From positions 61,359 to 125,358 of the forward strand of contig JAFEAE010000011.1 of the NCBI GenBank assembly GCA_018266575.1: a DNA stretch of 64,000 bases, read 5' to 3'. Both the position numbers and the translations under genes were made by a program. Of this stretch, positions 50,679 through 59,123 are shown in pieces (positions within the stretch are counted from its first letter, which is position 1; every line of letters begins with the position of its first letter). The notes beneath the pieces were generated by a model that had not been told where the DNA came from, ran no database searches, and worked only from the letters and a program-made list of their open reading frames with translations. This DNA is from Bacteroidota bacterium. Lineage in GTDB: Bacteria > Bacteroidota > Bacteroidia > Chitinophagales > Chitinophagaceae.

Positions 50679-53092
50679 TTAATAATTTTTTTCGTGTAAT
50701 ATTCCGCAATCTGTCAGGAAATAAAATATATACATTTATAACTGTTTCCGGGCTTGCATTGGGAATGGCTGCGTTTATGCTCATCATGGCTTACGTGCAG
50801 TTTGAAAAGAGTTATGATACACAGCATCGGGACGGTACAAGTATTTACCGTGTTGAAAGCTTGTTTTACAGGAACGGAAATATAACAGACCATTGGCCAA
50901 CAAGTACTAACGGCTATGCACGTGCGATGAAAGATAATTTTCCGGAGATACAATCGTTCACACGGGTAGACTGGCATAATTCCGAACGCGTAGTCAGGTA
51001 TAATGAAATAAAATTCAGGGAAGAGCATGTTTGTTTTGCCGATTCGAATTTCTTCTCGTTCTTTTCTTATCCTTTATTAAGTGGCGACGCAAAAAAAGTA
51101 CTGAATGATGCGAATACTATTGTCATCTCGTCCGCTGCAGCAAAAAGATATTTCGGTAACGAAAACCCGATAGGAAAATTTTTGGATATAAGTACCATTG
51201 AAGAACATTTTCGTTGCATGGTTTCCGGTGTGTTCAAAGACATTCCGGCAAACAGCACCATGCAATTCAGTTTTTTAATGTCGTGGAATACGATGCCCGA
51301 ATGGAGGAGAAATTTCTGGTACCTGCATGAAAGCTATACGTTCGTAAAAATAAATGCAAATAATTCAATTGCGGCTGTTGAAGATAAATTTCCTGCTCTT
51401 GCTGAAAAATTTAAAACGGGGCCTGCACTTAAAGACCTGAAATGGGCGGTGAATTTAGTGCCGCTTGCAGATATCCATCTCAATCCGGCGAAACCGTACG
51501 AGATCGAAGTAAAAGGAAACCGCCGCGCTGTTAATTTTTTATTTGTGATGGCATTCATTATTGTAGCAATAGCATGGATAAATTATATAAACCTTTCCAC
51601 GGCAAAAGCGATTGACCGTGCTAAAGAAGTCGGAATACGGAAAGTGAATGGTGCAAGCCGTTTCCAATTGATCACGCAATTTTTATTAGAATCACTTTTG
51701 CTGAATGGGATTGCATTGATATTTGCCATTGCATTAGTTGAACTGAGCCGGTTCATGCTCCTGCGTTTTTTGGGCAATAGCATTTCATTCGGGTTATTGT
51801 TCGATATGTCTTTTTTTATACGCACTGGTTTTGTTTTTGTTTTCGGCATTTTTATTTCCGGAATTTATCCTGCATTGATACTAGCGAGGTTACAGCCTGC
51901 TATGATTTTGAAAGGAAAATATTCTTTTTCAAAAACGGGCACGGTTATGCGTAAATCGCTGGTGATACTTCAGTTTGCTTCCTCGTTGGTGTTGATTATC
52001 GGGACTTATACAGTATACCGGCAATTGAAATATATGAATGAACAGGATAAAGGCGTTGCAACCGCTCAAACGCTTGTTATGAAAGCACCTGTTACTACTG
52101 CCGATTATAAAATCAAAGCATTGTATTTTAAAAATGCCTTAAAAAATATTCCCGGCGTTGCTGCTGTTACAGGATCCGGCGCGGTGCCGGGAAAAGAAGT
52201 AGGAGAGTTTTTGGCAGACAGAAGATTTGGTGCAGATAAAACAGAAGAACGCACGTATGAAATGTTGAAAGTGGATCATGATTTTATCAGGACATATAAT
52301 TTAGAAATTATTACCGGCCATGCATTTGATAAAGCCAACACAACAGATTCTTTTGGTCTGGTATTGAATGAAACTGCTGTAAAGCAATTTGGTTTTTCTT
52401 CACCGGCAGATGCGATAGGAAAAAAAATATGGGTAGAAACGAATAAAGTGCCTAATGAAGTTATTGGTGTGATCAAAGATTATCATCAGCAATCATTGCA
52501 GCAAAATTATACAGCACTGGTCTTGTTCATGGACCCGGGTTTTGATTGGATACCGGTAAATTATTATTCTGTTCGTATGAATGGCAAAAACGAAAAAAAT
52601 AGTATTGATGCTGTTGAAAAAAAATGGGAGGCAACTTTTCCTGAATCTTCTTTCGATTTCTTTTTCCTGGATGAATTTTACGACAGGCAGTACAGGCAGG
52701 ATAAACAATTCGGCGTTGTGGTTTTATTATTTTCCTCGCTCGCAATATTCATTGCATGCATGGGTTTGTTTGGGCTCACCGCATATTCCACGGCACGAAG
52801 AACAAAAGAGATTGGTGTGCGAAAAGTGTTGGGTGCATCAAAACGAAATATTATTGCGCTACTCGCCTGGGATTCGGTAAAACTGATTTTGTTGTCGGCT
52901 TTTATAGCGTTACCCCTTGCGTATTTTTTTGTTGAGCAATGGTTGCAGTCGTATGCATTCCGTAATACTGTGAATATTGCGCAGTTTGTGTTGCCATTGA
53001 TTTTACTTCTGTTGATTGCATTGCTAACGATCAGTTGGCTTACATGGAAAGCATCTGTTCGTAACCCTGCTGTTACATTGAAGGAAGAATGA
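50675..53092 (+). CDS. MacB/FtsX-type ABC transporter permease
   Basis: This 805-residue protein has the duplicated layout of Bacteroidota ABC permeases. A first membrane span lies near residues 20-42, then a MacB-type periplasmic domain, three FtsX spans (about residues 285-410) with KAIDRAKEVGIRKVNGASRF, and a second span near 425-450. A second periplasmic domain follows, then three final spans with RTKEIGVRKVLGASKRNII. Members extrude peptides or lipids or transduce force across the envelope together with an ATPase encoded elsewhere. It overlaps the RmlD-like gene by 4 bases. Confidence 0.93.
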   Translation: MINNFFRVIFRNLSGNKIYTFITVSGLALGMAAFMLIMAYVQFEKSYDTQHRDGTSIYRVESLFYRNGNITDHWPTSTNGYARAMKDNFPEIQSFTRVDWHNSERVVRYNEIKFREEHVCFADSNFFSFFSYPLLSGDAKKVLNDANTIVISSAAAKRYFGNENPIGKFLDISTIEEHFRCMVSGVFKDIPANSTMQFSFLMSWNTMPEWRRNFWYLHESYTFVKINANNSIAAVEDKFPALAEKFKTGPALKDLKWAVNLVPLADIHLNPAKPYEIEVKGNRRAVNFLFVMAFIIVAIAWINYINLSTAKAIDRAKEVGIRKVNGASRFQLITQFLLESLLLNGIALIFAIALVELSRFMLLRFLGNSISFGLLFDMSFFIRTGFVFVFGIFISGIYPALILARLQPAMILKGKYSFSKTGTVMRKSLVILQFASSLVLIIGTYTVYRQLKYMNEQDKGVATAQTLVMKAPVTTADYKIKALYFKNALKNIPGVAAVTGSGAVPGKEVGEFLADRRFGADKTEERTYEMLKVDHDFIRTYNLEIITGHAFDKANTTDSFGLVLNETAVKQFGFSSPADAIGKKIWVETNKVPNEVIGVIKDYHQQSLQQNYTALVLFMDPGFDWIPVNYYSVRMNGKNEKNSIDAVEKKWEATFPESSFDFFFLDEFYDRQYRQDKQFGVVVLLFSSLAIFIACMGLFGLTAYSTARRTKEIGVRKVLGASKRNIIALLAWDSVKLILLSAFIALPLAYFFVEQWLQSYAFRNTVNIAQFVLPLILLLLIALLTISWLTWKASVRNPAVTLKEE

Positions 53093-53102
53093 CAACTAAA
53101 AC

Positions 53103-54014
53103 TTATTTTACCGGCAAATGCACTTCAGCCATCATACAACGTGCACTTCCGCCACCGTTTATTTCAATGGTTGTGAGATCGGAGTGAATGATCTTATTGA
53201 ACGATTCTAATTTTTTTATTTGTTCCGGGGTTAATGATTGATAAGCCTGCGATGACATCACCAATAATTTCTCTCCTTTATCATTATTCACCTGCAACAT
53301 GTTTCCCGCAAAATGTTCCATCTGGTCAAGCGTAATGGTAACAATTTCCTTACCTGAATTTTTTATCGTCTGCGAAACGTGTTCTTTCTCATGCTCGGCA
53401 GGAATTGAATCCAAACAGATCACTACATATTTATCCGCTACACACATCATCACATTTGTGTGATAGATTGGTTGGTTGTTTTTATCCATCGCATCAAATA
53501 CTTCTTCAGTATATCCCATGTCGTCACAAAATTCACTCAGCACTTCATAATCTGTTCGCGGGGATAAGCAGGCATAGGCAATTTTTTTATCCCTGTCCAG
53601 AACCATGCTGCCTGTTCCTTCTAAAAAAATAGCTTCATTTTCATAGTGGCTGAGGTCAATTGTTTTACTGATGTTGAATTTGGAAGAAATGGTTTGCAGA
53701 ACATTTGGTTTGCGTTCCAGCCTTCGGTTTTGCGCAAACATCGGGTATAGAAGAACCGTTCCATCATCATGAAACGAAACCCAGTTATTCGGAAAAATTG
53801 AATCAGGTGTATATGGATCAGGTGTGTCATTCACCACAGTAACATCCACTCCGTTTTGTGTGAGTACATTCACAAAATCATCAAATTCTTTCAACCCTTT
53901 TTGCTGCGCCTGGTCGGTAGCACCTTTAACCTGGAATGCATTATTCACTGCAGTTTCTGCATTGAAACTGAAATTCACCGGTCGTATCATCAGCAGGTGT
54001 GAAGTTGTTTGCAT
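53103..54014 (-). CDS. ctlX: citrulline-utilisation hydrolase, CtlX type (amidinotransferase fold)
   Basis: This 303-residue guanidino-modifying enzyme of the amidinotransferase superfamily includes IRPVNFSFNAETAVNNAFQ, PDSIFPNNWVSFHDDGT and LEGTGSMVLDR (substrate Glu). The C-terminal GGGSARCMMAEVHLP has catalytic Cys293. CtlX converts citrulline or a related ureido compound to ornithine. It is encoded near an arginine deiminase-like gene (54151-55602) on the same strand, which supports an arginine to citrulline to ornithine route. The 136-bp gap suggests separate or weak co-transcription. Confidence 0.9.
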   Translation of the reverse strand: MQTTSHLLMIRPVNFSFNAETAVNNAFQVKGATDQAQQKGLKEFDDFVNVLTQNGVDVTVVNDTPDPYTPDSIFPNNWVSFHDDGTVLLYPMFAQNRRLERKPNVLQTISSKFNISKTIDLSHYENEAIFLEGTGSMVLDRDKKIAYACLSPRTDYEVLSEFCDDMGYTEEVFDAMDKNNQPIYHTNVMMCVADKYVVICLDSIPAEHEKEHVSQTIKNSGKEIVTITLDQMEHFAGNMLQVNNDKGEKLLVMSSQAYQSLTPEQIKKLESFNKIIHSDLTTIEINGGGSARCMMAEVHLPVK

Positions 54015-54150
54015 GGAGTTGTTTATAGTTTGAAGTTTATGGTTTGTTGTTGATAGTTGGTGGAAAGTTGTAAGTGGACAATGGTGAGTAGATAGGTTAT
54101 AATTATCTTTTTCTGCTTATCACTTACCACTAATCACTTGTCGCTCTATC

Positions 54151-55602
54151 TCATTCCAATTCATCCCTCAGCAATGGCATGCTCATGCAATGAAAACCGC
54201 CGCGGGCACGTGATAGTTCTGCCGAAGGCATTAGTATTAATGTATCTTTCAGTTTTTCCGCATCGATGGATCCATTTTCTAATTTTTCTATGAGTTCGTG
54301 CGCATGTATCACATCAAAACCATTTTCCTTAAATGCTTCAACGGTTTTATCATTCCTGTCGTAACCCAATACTACGCCTTCTTTCAGGGCAAGCAGGTTG
54401 CATGAATCGGTCCATTGTTCACGTGCATCAAAAGGGAATTCATTATTACCGGAATAGATGAATTTTATTTTTTCTTTACTGCCGAGGTCATTCTCGCTGA
54501 TGTCTTTCAGCAGGTCTTCTAAGTTGTCGAAGTATTCCGGGTTGTCAAGGTCCTTTTTCCGGAATTGAATGATCTTTAATTTATCTTCTTTTTTCCCGCC
54601 ATCTAAAATGCGCTGAACGGCATCTGCATCTTCATGTTTCATTGCTTTCTTTGAAAAGTTGCCCAGCATCACCCACACATTTCTTTTCACCTGCGTGAAC
54701 ACGGTATCAATGTGCATGTAGTCCCGTTTCTTCGGTATCTTGATCACAGTAATTTTCTTCACTATATTTTTTTCGAATAATAAATTCACAGCCTGGTGTG
54801 CAGCTTCCCAGGAAGTGCGTTCACTAACGCCAATGAGTAAGTGATCTTTGCTTACTACCATCACATCGCCGCCTTCGAGCGTCACTTTTTTATCATCCCC
54901 ATCTTTTGGTAACAGGAAATGATGATAGGTGTTTGGCAACTCAATAATATTATCGCGAAAACTTTCAAACAATGGGTGATTAAAGAAAATATATTTAGCC
55001 AGTAATGCTTCCCGTGTGCGGGCCTTTTTTGCAGGCTTGTTAAGTAAGATGTAATTGTTGATCACGATCCCGATATCTCTCGTAAAAATAAAATTCGGGA
55101 TAGGGGCGAAGAGCATCTTGTCGTCCTTCAATGTTCCGCTGATAAATGTTTTGGCAAGTTGTGCGGGCGAAAGCCCGAGCAATTCCTGCATCGCATCATA
55201 CGAACAGGATTCGATCGCACAAACCGACGCAACTAATTTTAATTTTATTTCATGGTTTGCTAAAATGTCTGATAACAACCATTGCAACTCCACTACTTTT
55301 TCCGATTTAAAAAAAGAAGCATTATCGGGTTTGTAAAAACTGCGTTTGTTTTTTTCGGAATCTACTTTTTTCAGTTGCCCTTTTATTTTTCCGGGGTCGA
55401 GGAAATACAATAATATCTTGGTATAAAAATCGTATTCCTTTTTGCGGATGGTTTCCAGGTGAACGATATCTTCAAACAACCAGTCCTGCGCTTTGGATGG
55501 AACCACTTTGCCTAAACCGCTATCCGGACTGTGTACCAATAAGCGGCGCAACCTGCCTACCTCAGAATTTACCTGTAATGAATCAGAATGTTGTTTTGCC
55601 AT
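54151..55602 (-). CDS. arcA: arginine deiminase-family protein
   Basis: This 483-residue protein shows VGRLRRLLVHSPDSGLGKV at the N-terminus, FTRDIGIVINNYILL, LEGGDVMVVSKDHLLIGVSE, and the C-terminal ARGGFHCMSMPLLRDELE with catalytic Cys472. Arginine deiminase converts arginine to citrulline and ammonia. At 483 residues it is longer than bacterial ArcA (about 410), owing to an inserted stretch near residues 75-100 rich in Lys/Asp. The next gene downstream is CtlX, the expected next step. The symbol is by family, not proven orthology. Confidence 0.88.
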   Translation of the reverse strand: MAKQHSDSLQVNSEVGRLRRLLVHSPDSGLGKVVPSKAQDWLFEDIVHLETIRKKEYDFYTKILLYFLDPGKIKGQLKKVDSEKNKRSFYKPDNASFFKSEKVVELQWLLSDILANHEIKLKLVASVCAIESCSYDAMQELLGLSPAQLAKTFISGTLKDDKMLFAPIPNFIFTRDIGIVINNYILLNKPAKKARTREALLAKYIFFNHPLFESFRDNIIELPNTYHHFLLPKDGDDKKVTLEGGDVMVVSKDHLLIGVSERTSWEAAHQAVNLLFEKNIVKKITVIKIPKKRDYMHIDTVFTQVKRNVWVMLGNFSKKAMKHEDADAVQRILDGGKKEDKLKIIQFRKKDLDNPEYFDNLEDLLKDISENDLGSKEKIKFIYSGNNEFPFDAREQWTDSCNLLALKEGVVLGYDRNDKTVEAFKENGFDVIHAHELIEKLENGSIDAEKLKDTLILMPSAELSRARGGFHCMSMPLLRDELE

Positions 55603-55895
55603 AAAATAAAATTACGTTCAGAAATAATCGTTTCGATCAATAAAAAAGCAGGAGAATAAATGCCCGCTAATCGGGTATGTAATAATTTACCGGCAGCGTG
55701 ATTGCTGCGAACGAGAAGAAATAGTTAGCCTGTTTTGATGATAACGACATATAACAATCAATCGGGGCAAAGGTAAGGAAATGGGGAGAAAGTGGAACGT
55801 GGCGGGTAATAAGTTGTAAGTAACTGCTGCATTTTCAATTTAGTTTTTAGTATTTACCTTTTTAGTTTTTCTTTTCATTTTGTATTTTTAAAAAG
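55603..55895. other. divergent spacer, nothing recognised
   Basis: This 293-bp divergent region contains degenerate spacer words (GGGTAATAAGTTGTAAGTAA near 55804) and TTTTTAGTATTTACCTTTT near 55844. No gene or RNA was seen. Confidence 0.35.
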
Positions 55896-56159
55896 ATGGT
55901 TTTCTATATCACACCGATAATTGAAGGCAGGCTGCGCAAGCTGAAAGTGGAACGGGTATTCCATGAAAATTATATTGAGCATTTTGAAGTAACTGCACGT
56001 AATAAAAAACTCACGCTGCAAACAAACAGGTTGCTATTCCTGAGCAAAGGATTGAAACATCGCAGAGGACAATGGAAAATTATTGCCGGAACACTGAATA
56101 ATTTTTCCGCGTTGCAAAAAATAATTGCAGCGATTGAGGAGAAGATTGAGAGTGAATAG
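55896..56159 (+). CDS. small conserved-looking protein, unknown
   Basis: This 87-residue basic protein reads MVFYITPIIEGRLRKLKVER, HFEVTARNKKLTLQTNRLLF and a C-terminal helix ALQKIIAAIEEKIESE. The mix of beta strands then a helix looks like a compact folded domain. I cannot name a family. There is no signal or membrane span, so it is probably cytosolic. The start ATG is preceded by AT-rich sequence without a Shine-Dalgarno motif. Confidence 0.6.
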   Translation: MVFYITPIIEGRLRKLKVERVFHENYIEHFEVTARNKKLTLQTNRLLFLSKGLKHRRGQWKIIAGTLNNFSALQKIIAAIEEKIESE

Positions 56160-56205
56160 AATTTGGTATTTGAAATTTGGAGAGATAAGGTTAGTACTCA
56201 CTTTT

Positions 56206-56232
56206 ACCGTCATTCCCGCGTAGGCGGGAATC
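56206..56232 (+). repeat. REP-like palindrome, copy 2
   Basis: The core ATTCCCGCGTAGGCGGGAAT has 8-bp arms (56212-56219 and 56224-56231) and a GTAG loop. With the preceding ACCGTC it matches the reverse complement of 27759-27785, with a compensating base-pair change in the stem. It lies between two convergent genes. Confidence 0.6.
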
Positions 56233-56283
56233 TATTTCTATGATTCATGCCTCTACGGATCCAGAAAGGTAATAGACTGCTAA

Positions 56284-56814
56284 TTATTGTTGAAGCAATT
56301 TTTTCTTTGCAGCTTCAAATTCTTCCTTTGTTATTGTCCCATCATCAAGCAATTTTTTAAGTTTCACAATCTCATCTGCCACACTTGTAGAATTGGTAGC
56401 TGTCGATTTAACTTTGAGTTCAGCAGGAACAATTAATTCCCCAGATTCAATCGCGCCATCAAAATTTATTTCAAAAGATGTTTTAAATGTTGAATTGTCA
56501 TTGAAAGTGATTACTGCATTCGCTTCCAGATAAGTATTGTTGAGATTGGTAGTGTAAATTTTTTTCAATTTTGTTAAAGTAACAAATTTTATATTTTTTG
56601 CAATATCCCATTTAAAAGTTTTAATGTATTTGTATCCTCGTTCCATTATGCCGGGTGAATATCCAACGGGTTTTCCTAATTGCAATTGTTGTCCGTTATA
56701 AAAATTAAAGCCGCTTTTTGTATATAATGTATCGTTTTCGATACGAGGAATTTTTTGAGAAAAAGAATTAAATGAAAGAAAAAAAAATAAAAATGGGTAA
56801 ATTATTTTTTCCAT
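56284..56814 (-). CDS. secreted protein with C-terminal SHOCT domain
   Basis: This 176-residue protein starts at the ATG for MEKIIYPFLF; an upstream in-frame start at 56865 is unlikely. The signal ends FSQK (about residue 20). The central part is a beta-rich domain (TFKWDIAKNIKFVTLTKLKK, TFKTSFEINFDGAIESGELI). The C-terminal 33 residues, IVKLKKLLDDGTITKEEFEA and KKKLLQQ, are a SHOCT module, a short helical oligomerisation domain. Function unknown; likely periplasmic. Confidence 0.78.
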   Translation of the reverse strand: MEKIIYPFLFFFLSFNSFSQKIPRIENDTLYTKSGFNFYNGQQLQLGKPVGYSPGIMERGYKYIKTFKWDIAKNIKFVTLTKLKKIYTTNLNNTYLEANAVITFNDNSTFKTSFEINFDGAIESGELIVPAELKVKSTATNSTSVADEIVKLKKLLDDGTITKEEFEAAKKKLLQQ

Positions 56815-56990
56815 AAAATAACTTTTTACTAAAATAATCATTCTAATAGATTTTAATGTAATCAATTCTTCCTGGTGAAATATAATACGGATTAGATGTT
56901 GTTAAATAAGACATTCTTCAAATAACGTATTGAATTGTTTCGAAAATATAAAACCACTAACACCCGTTAGTTTTTTGGAGTGATTTCTCT

Positions 56991-56998
56991 TATTTTTG
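56991..56998 (+). promoter_or_regulatory. -7 promoter element of the acyl-CoA dehydrogenase gene
   Basis: TATTTTTG matches TAnnTTTG exactly and ends 20 bp before the ATG at 57019. TTTG at 56974-56977 is nearer than the usual 19-21-base spacing, so the -33 element is unclear. Confidence 0.4.
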
Positions 56999-57018
56999 CA
57001 CCACAAAATTTTGAGGAC

Positions 57019-58173
57019 ATGGAATTTCAATTCACGGAAGAACAACTGATGATTCAACGTGCTGCACGCGACTTTGCACAGAATGAATGCCTGCCCGGCG
57101 TTATTGAACGTGATGAACAACAAAAATTTCCAAAAGAACAAATTGAACAGTTGGCTGACCTCGGTTTTATGGGAATGATGGTTGACCCACAATATGGTGG
57201 TGCAGGCATGGATACAGTTAGTTATGTATTGGCGATGGAAGAAATTTCAAAGATTGATGCGAGCACAAGCGTTTGCATGAGCGTTAATAATAGCTTAGTG
57301 TGCTGGGGGCTGGATAAATACGGCACTGAGGAACAAAAACAAAAATATTTAACGCCACTTGCAAAAGGAAAAAAAGACGGCGAACTATATATCGGCGCAT
57401 TTTTATTGAGTGAGCCGGAAGCCGGCAGTGATGCTACTTCACAACGTACGACTGCAGAAGACTGCGGCGATTATTATTTGTTGAACGGAACAAAGAACTG
57501 GATCACTAATGGCAATTCTGCAAGTGTGTATTTGGTAATGGCGCAAACAGATGCTTCGAAAGGCAGCCATGGTATAAACACATTGATCGTTGAAAAAAAA
57601 TGGCCCGGCATTGTAGTGGGCGCAAAAGAAAATAAACTGGGCATCCGCGGTAGCGACACGCACAGTATATTATTCAATGATGTGAAAGTGCCCAAAGAAA
57701 ACCGCATCGGCGATGACGGTTTCGGTTTCACTTTTGCCATGAAGACATTGGCAGGAGGCCGCATTGGTATTGCATCGCAGGCATTAGGTATTGCAGGCGG
57801 TGCTTATGAACTGTCATTGAAATACTCAAAAGAACGTAAAGCATTTGGTACAGAGATCATGAACCACCAGGCAATACAGTTCAAACTATCGGACATGGCT
57901 ACCCGAATTGAAGCGGCCCGTTTATTATGCCTGCGTGCTGCATGGGAAAAAGATGAAGGCAAAGATTTTACATTAAGTTCTTCCATGGCAAAATTATATG
58001 CAGCAGAAACAGCTATGTGGGTTGCAACAGAAGCAGTGCAGATTCACGGCGGTTATGGTTATGTAAAGGAATATCATGTGGAACGTTTAATGCGTGATGC
58101 GAAGATCACCCAGATCTACGAAGGCACAAGTGAGGTACAGAAGATTGTGATCGGGAGAGCGATACTGAAATGA
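57019..58173 (+). CDS. short-chain-type acyl-CoA dehydrogenase
   Basis: This 384-residue flavoprotein starts at the ATG for MEFQFTEEQLMI; an in-frame codon at 56980 overlaps the promoter. The three ACAD domains are evident: helical N-terminal (to about 120), beta-barrel with FLLSEPEAGSDATSQ and NGTKNWITNG, and C-terminal helices. QIHGGYGYVKEYHVERLMRD and TQIYEGTSEVQ follow, with Glu368 as the catalytic base of the butyryl/short-chain class. It oxidises acyl-CoA to enoyl-CoA in fatty acid or branched amino acid catabolism, passing electrons to ETF. It is a single gene. Confidence 0.95.
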   Translation: MEFQFTEEQLMIQRAARDFAQNECLPGVIERDEQQKFPKEQIEQLADLGFMGMMVDPQYGGAGMDTVSYVLAMEEISKIDASTSVCMSVNNSLVCWGLDKYGTEEQKQKYLTPLAKGKKDGELYIGAFLLSEPEAGSDATSQRTTAEDCGDYYLLNGTKNWITNGNSASVYLVMAQTDASKGSHGINTLIVEKKWPGIVVGAKENKLGIRGSDTHSILFNDVKVPKENRIGDDGFGFTFAMKTLAGGRIGIASQALGIAGGAYELSLKYSKERKAFGTEIMNHQAIQFKLSDMATRIEAARLLCLRAAWEKDEGKDFTLSSSMAKLYAAETAMWVATEAVQIHGGYGYVKEYHVERLMRDAKITQIYEGTSEVQKIVIGRAILK

Positions 58174-58289
58174 ATGTGAGATGTAAGAAGATACAACTTA
58201 GAAGATAGGAGACAGAATGTTACGAAATCATAGTTTTCAAAAAATCATTTCAATCATAGTTCAGAAATCACAAAATCAGAAATTTCAGA

Positions 58290-58967
58290 ATGGCAGTTGA
58301 CGTAGAAAAATATAAAGAGATCATTTCAACGCTTGGCGATAAGGTTAAATTAGTTGCTGTTTCAAAAACAAAACCTGTTGAAGATATTCAGGAGCTGTAT
58401 GATCTTGGCCAGCGTGATTTTGGCGAAAATTATGTGCAGGAACTGATAGAAAAACAGCCGCAATTGCCTGCAGATATCCGGTGGCATTTTATCGGGCATC
58501 TGCAATCGAATAAAGTAAAGTATATTATTCCCTTTGTTCATCTTATTCACGGAGTTGATAGTTTTAAATTATTGAACGAAATAAATAAACAAGCGCTTAA
58601 GCATAACCGTGAGGTATATTGTTTGTTGCAGGTGCATATCGCCGACGAGGAAACGAAGTTTGGTTTTAGTGAACACGAATTGGAAACGCTGATTGACACT
58701 AATTTTAGAGAATTGGAAAAATTAGAGAACATACGAGTGTGTGGGTTGATGGGTATGGCTTCTTTGAGCAATGATGAAAATAAAGTAAGAAACGAATACA
58801 AAAAATTAAAAGCATTGTTTGATAAATATTCTTCACTTTCAGCTTTCAACTTTCAATTCTCAACTCTTTCCATGGGCATGAGCGGCGATTATCTAATTGC
58901 TATTGAAGAAGGCAGCACAATGGTAAGGATAGGCAGCCTTTTATTTGGGAAAAGGGGAACAATTTAA
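58290..58967 (+). CDS. yggS: YggS-family PLP homeostasis protein
   Basis: This 225-residue single-domain protein of the alanine racemase N-terminal fold has LVAVSKTKPVEDIQELYDLG, with Lys26 holding PLP. DFGENYVQELIEKQ, WHFIGHLQSNKVKYI and LLQVHIADEETKFGF follow, then MGMSGDYLIAIEEGSTMVRI. These proteins bind PLP and regulate B6 vitamer and amino-acid pools without a known catalytic reaction. It follows the dehydrogenase by 116 bp and precedes glnS; it could be co-transcribed with either. Confidence 0.95.
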   Translation: MAVDVEKYKEIISTLGDKVKLVAVSKTKPVEDIQELYDLGQRDFGENYVQELIEKQPQLPADIRWHFIGHLQSNKVKYIIPFVHLIHGVDSFKLLNEINKQALKHNREVYCLLQVHIADEETKFGFSEHELETLIDTNFRELEKLENIRVCGLMGMASLSNDENKVRNEYKKLKALFDKYSSLSAFNFQFSTLSMGMSGDYLIAIEEGSTMVRIGSLLFGKRGTI

Positions 58968-59123
58968 AAGTAAAAATTAAAAAGGGAAAAGCAAAAAAGT
59001 GCTGATAGGGTTTCTGATTTTGACTTTTTAAGTTTTATTTTTTACGTACCTGCAAATCCAAAATGTTTTATTGCAGCCTGCTGAACATGCTGTAAATTCG
59101 CAGTTCTCAAAGGATTTGCAATT

